Shown piece by piece: positions 6,329 to 7,537 of a DNA stretch of 7,537 nt; the stretch's first letter is position 1, and each line of letters begins with the position of its first letter. The stretch lies in the NCBI GenBank assembly GCA_020351895.1, contig CP070672.1, positions 2,339,462-2,346,998 on the forward strand. The letters are read 5' to 3'. Below the pieces are notes generated by a model. It was not told the origin of the DNA and did no database searches. It was given only the letters and a program-made list of their open reading frames with translations. Made by a program: the position numbers and the translations under genes. The stretch is from Thermoplasmata archaeon (GTDB taxonomy: Archaea > Thermoplasmatota > Thermoplasmata > GCA-020350865).

Positions 6329-6856
6329 ATGGAACGTTTGAGTATCTCATTGGATGATGATTCGGCCAAGTTGATTGAAAAGTACAAGGAAAAATATGGT
6401 ACGTCTAAAGCCGATATTATTCGAAGAGCACTACGATATTTAAGTATGGTAGAAGAGGCAACGGAAAAAGTACCCTTGGACAACATTGACATATATATTG
6501 ATTATCTGGCTGAAATGGAACATGTTATAGTTGATATAGCTTATTGGGAGCTTATTTTCAATGAGATCGGTGAGGGTTCAGAAGAATTCTGGGTGGAGGT
6601 CTTCGAGATCGGCGAGGACCATGGAACAGAATATTTTGATAAAGGAATAAAAGATGTAAGGCAAATATTAGAATATGTTGAAAAAACCAATTGGTATAAG
6701 TTGAAGATCGACTCTGAGAATAGTTTTACATTAATACTCCCAGTTTCGAAATCAAGTAGATTTGTTAAAACCTTTTTAGAAGGCTTCTTCAAGAACCAGC
6801 CTCGTAAAGTGACGATTACAGAGGAGCACAAAAAAATAAGGATCAAAATACATTGA
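6329..6856 (+). CDS. Ribbon-helix-helix (CopG-like) transcriptional regulator with a C-terminal domain
   Basis: A 175-aa protein. Residues 1-45 form a classic ribbon-helix-helix DNA-binding domain: strand ERLSISLDDD, helix A (KLIEKYKEKYG), turn, helix B (SKADIIRRALRYLSMVEE). Family members dimerise and insert the strand pair into the major groove. The remaining 130 residues are acidic and mixed alpha/beta (EGSEEFWVEVFEIGEDHG near 80-100, and a strand-helix-strand ending ITEEHKKIRIKIH). I do not recognise this domain; a ligand-sensing role is inference. No toxin gene is adjacent, and the length exceeds typical CopG antitoxins, so a stand-alone regulator is more likely. It is divergent from the 123-aa gene and could control it. 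Confidence 0.82.
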   Translation: MERLSISLDDDSAKLIEKYKEKYGTSKADIIRRALRYLSMVEEATEKVPLDNIDIYIDYLAEMEHVIVDIAYWELIFNEIGEGSEEFWVEVFEIGEDHGTEYFDKGIKDVRQILEYVEKTNWYKLKIDSENSFTLILPVSKSSRFVKTFLEGFFKNQPRKVTITEEHKKIRIKIH

Positions 6857-6872
6857 CCTTTTTTTACCTTTT
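6857..6872 (+). terminator. T-run terminator after the ribbon-helix-helix gene
   Basis: Directly after the TGA at 6854-6856 comes CCTTTTTTTACCTTTT, two T-runs with no hairpin, as expected for archaeal transcription termination. Confidence 0.55.
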
Positions 6873-6975
6873 AAGATATTATTTCATCTGTTGAATAGTC
6901 CGAAAGCAACTCCTTGAATGTATTATAGGCCTTTACAGCATCCTTCTCGGCTGTTATAAATATCAGCTCGGTCAT
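6871..6975 (-). CDS. Doubtful 34-aa ORF
   Basis: The minus strand from ATG 6975 to TAA 6871 reads MTELIFITAEKDAVKAYN and ends LLSDYSTDEIIS, a protein-like sequence with an amphipathic helix. No ribosome-binding site precedes it. The base after its start is close to the left edge of the lysK fragment, so it may be the N-terminal stub of a gene cut by the rearrangement, or a chance frame. No family recognised. Confidence 0.25.
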   Translation of the reverse strand: MTELIFITAEKDAVKAYNTFKELLSDYSTDEIIS

Positions 6976-6976
6976 A

Positions 6977-7177
6977 GTGGAGATATTCTCAAAGAAGGTC
7001 AAATTCAAATTAAAATCTGGAACATCTGATATGAATGTTCCTCAGGAATACCATGTGCCGATGATTATCTACGGCCCAGGGGATTTCAGACTCGAACACA
7101 CACCCAATGAATACCTAGATATGGATGAATACGAGAAGGCAATACAGATATTGCAGAGGGTTTTAGAGGAGCTATGA
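6977..7177 (+). pseudogene. lysK: C-terminal fragment of a LysK-type M20 hydrolase
   Basis: About 66 codons ending at TGA 7175-7177 read KFKLKSGTSDMN, then IIYGPGDFRLEHTPNEYLDM and EYEKAIQILQRVLEEL. K-(T/S)-G-T-S-D-M-N and Y-G-P-G-D-x-x-L-x-H-T are hallmarks of [LysW]-lysine/ornithine hydrolase (LysK), the M20 metallopeptidase that frees lysine or ornithine from the LysW carrier protein. A complete enzyme has roughly 325-350 residues, so only the last fifth is present and the active-site N-terminal part is missing. The GTG at 6977 has no ribosome-binding site, and a stop lies in frame at 6926-6928, so this is a remnant, not a gene. The natural C-terminus appears intact. Confidence 0.72.
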
Positions 7178-7537
7178 TCATCCCGGAACAAAGTTCCTTC
7201 CTGAAGGTAAATTTTCCAGGGGACTTGGCTGTTTTCAGCCCCTTGAGTATCGGCCCCCTGTGGAATTACCGGATGATGAATATCCCTTGGTACTTACAAC
7301 CGCTCGAATGCTTTATCACTTCCATACTGGGACCATGACTAGGAAGGTGGATGGACTTAATATTGTGCGGCCCGAAGAAAGGATTGAGATCAATCCCGCG
7401 GATGCAGAAAATTTGAATATCGCACATGAAGACAAGATAAACGTTATCTCTCGCCGTGGAAAAGTTACAGGACGGGCATATGTCACCCAAAAGGTCCCTG
7501 AGGGAGTCATCTCAATGAGCTTCCACTTCTGGGAAAC
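7171..7537 (+). pseudogene. fdhA: 5'-truncated second copy of the fdhA C-terminal region (runs off window)
   Basis: In the frame starting tat at 7173 the sequence is open to the window end and encodes DHPGTKFLPEGKFSRGLGC, LTTARMLYHFHTGTMTRKVD and VISMSFHFWET, the molybdopterin-dinucleotide-binding region of formate dehydrogenase. It aligns without gaps to residues encoded at 1961-2322. The frame is closed by TAG at 7164-7166; everything N-terminal of the FeS and catalytic domains is missing, and similarity to copy 1 stops at about 7171-7175, inside the last codons of the lysK fragment. It has no start codon or ribosome-binding site. Most differences from copy 1 are silent, so the sequence was under selection until recently or belongs to a real paralogue. 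Without the active site it cannot work alone. Confidence 0.8.
7176..7537 (+). repeat. Copy 2 of the 362-base fdhA repeat
   Basis: It is the partner of 1961-2322 in the same orientation. Mismatches cluster: none in 7224-7270, but roughly one base in five after that. The repeat probably continues beyond the window. Confidence 0.9.

Noticed and set aside
6329..6975. Toxin-antitoxin pair with the ribbon-helix-helix protein as antitoxin
   Set aside because: No toxin-sized gene is next to it in the same direction, and the protein is about twice the usual antitoxin length.
7266..7510. Minus-strand frames opposite the second fdhA copy
   Set aside because: The same shadow frames appear opposite copy 1 and are explained by the plus-strand coding sequence.
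1..7537. CRISPR array, insertion sequence or integrase
   Set aside because: No regularly spaced repeats, transposase motifs, terminal inverted repeats or attachment-site-like tRNA end were seen.

Overview
This window looks archaeal. Arginine codons in the coding regions are largely AGG/AGA, ribosome-binding sites are of the GGAGG/GGTGA type, at least one gene looks leaderless with a TATA element about 27 bases upstream, and gene ends carry T-runs rather than GC-rich hairpins. The gene families (an archaeal-style GltD/formate dehydrogenase fusion, ribbon-helix-helix regulator, tandem UspA protein, LysK-type fragment) agree with this. A Thermoplasmatota-like or related anaerobic archaeon is my guess; the lineage cannot be fixed from the sequence alone.

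Layout. (1) 2-2413, plus strand: the 3' part of a large formate dehydrogenase-type molybdenum oxidoreductase. It enters the window already in frame, and its first ~35 codons are the cysteine-rich tail of a GltD/NfnB-like flavoprotein domain. (2) 2414-2547: a convergent spacer with a bidirectional T-run terminator and an unusual ribosome-binding-site-like sequence with no gene. (3) 6057 down to 2548, minus strand: a run of compact genes: a 123-aa unknown, a 76-aa zinc ribbon, a 41-aa ORF, a 68-aa coiled coil, then after a 289-base gap a tandem UspA protein and an ArsB/NhaD-type permease separated by 8 bases. (4) 6058-6328: an AT-rich divergent promoter region. (5) 6329-6856, plus strand: a ribbon-helix-helix regulator with an unrecognised C-terminal domain. 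(6) 6857-7537: a patchwork of fragments: a T-run terminator, a doubtful 34-aa minus ORF, the C-terminal end of a LysK-type M20 hydrolase, and, joined to its stop codon, a 5'-truncated second copy of the formate dehydrogenase C-terminus that runs off the window.

How they fit. The formate dehydrogenase would couple formate/CO2 chemistry through its own Fe-S clusters to the flavoprotein part, probably with NAD(P) as partner. The UspA protein and permease look co-transcribed and translationally coupled, suggesting a stress- or nucleotide-sensing protein tied to an ion transporter. The small genes upstream of them may belong to the same transcript. The most unusual feature is the second fdhA C-terminus 5 kb from the first. 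It is colinear without gaps, about 83% identical in DNA, changed mostly at silent positions, and contains a 47-base perfectly identical tract. This points to an old functional paralogue, rearranged next to a lysK end and perhaps partly gene-converted. I did not find a clear novel defence or mobile system; the best candidates for new biology are the small-gene cluster and the rearranged right end.
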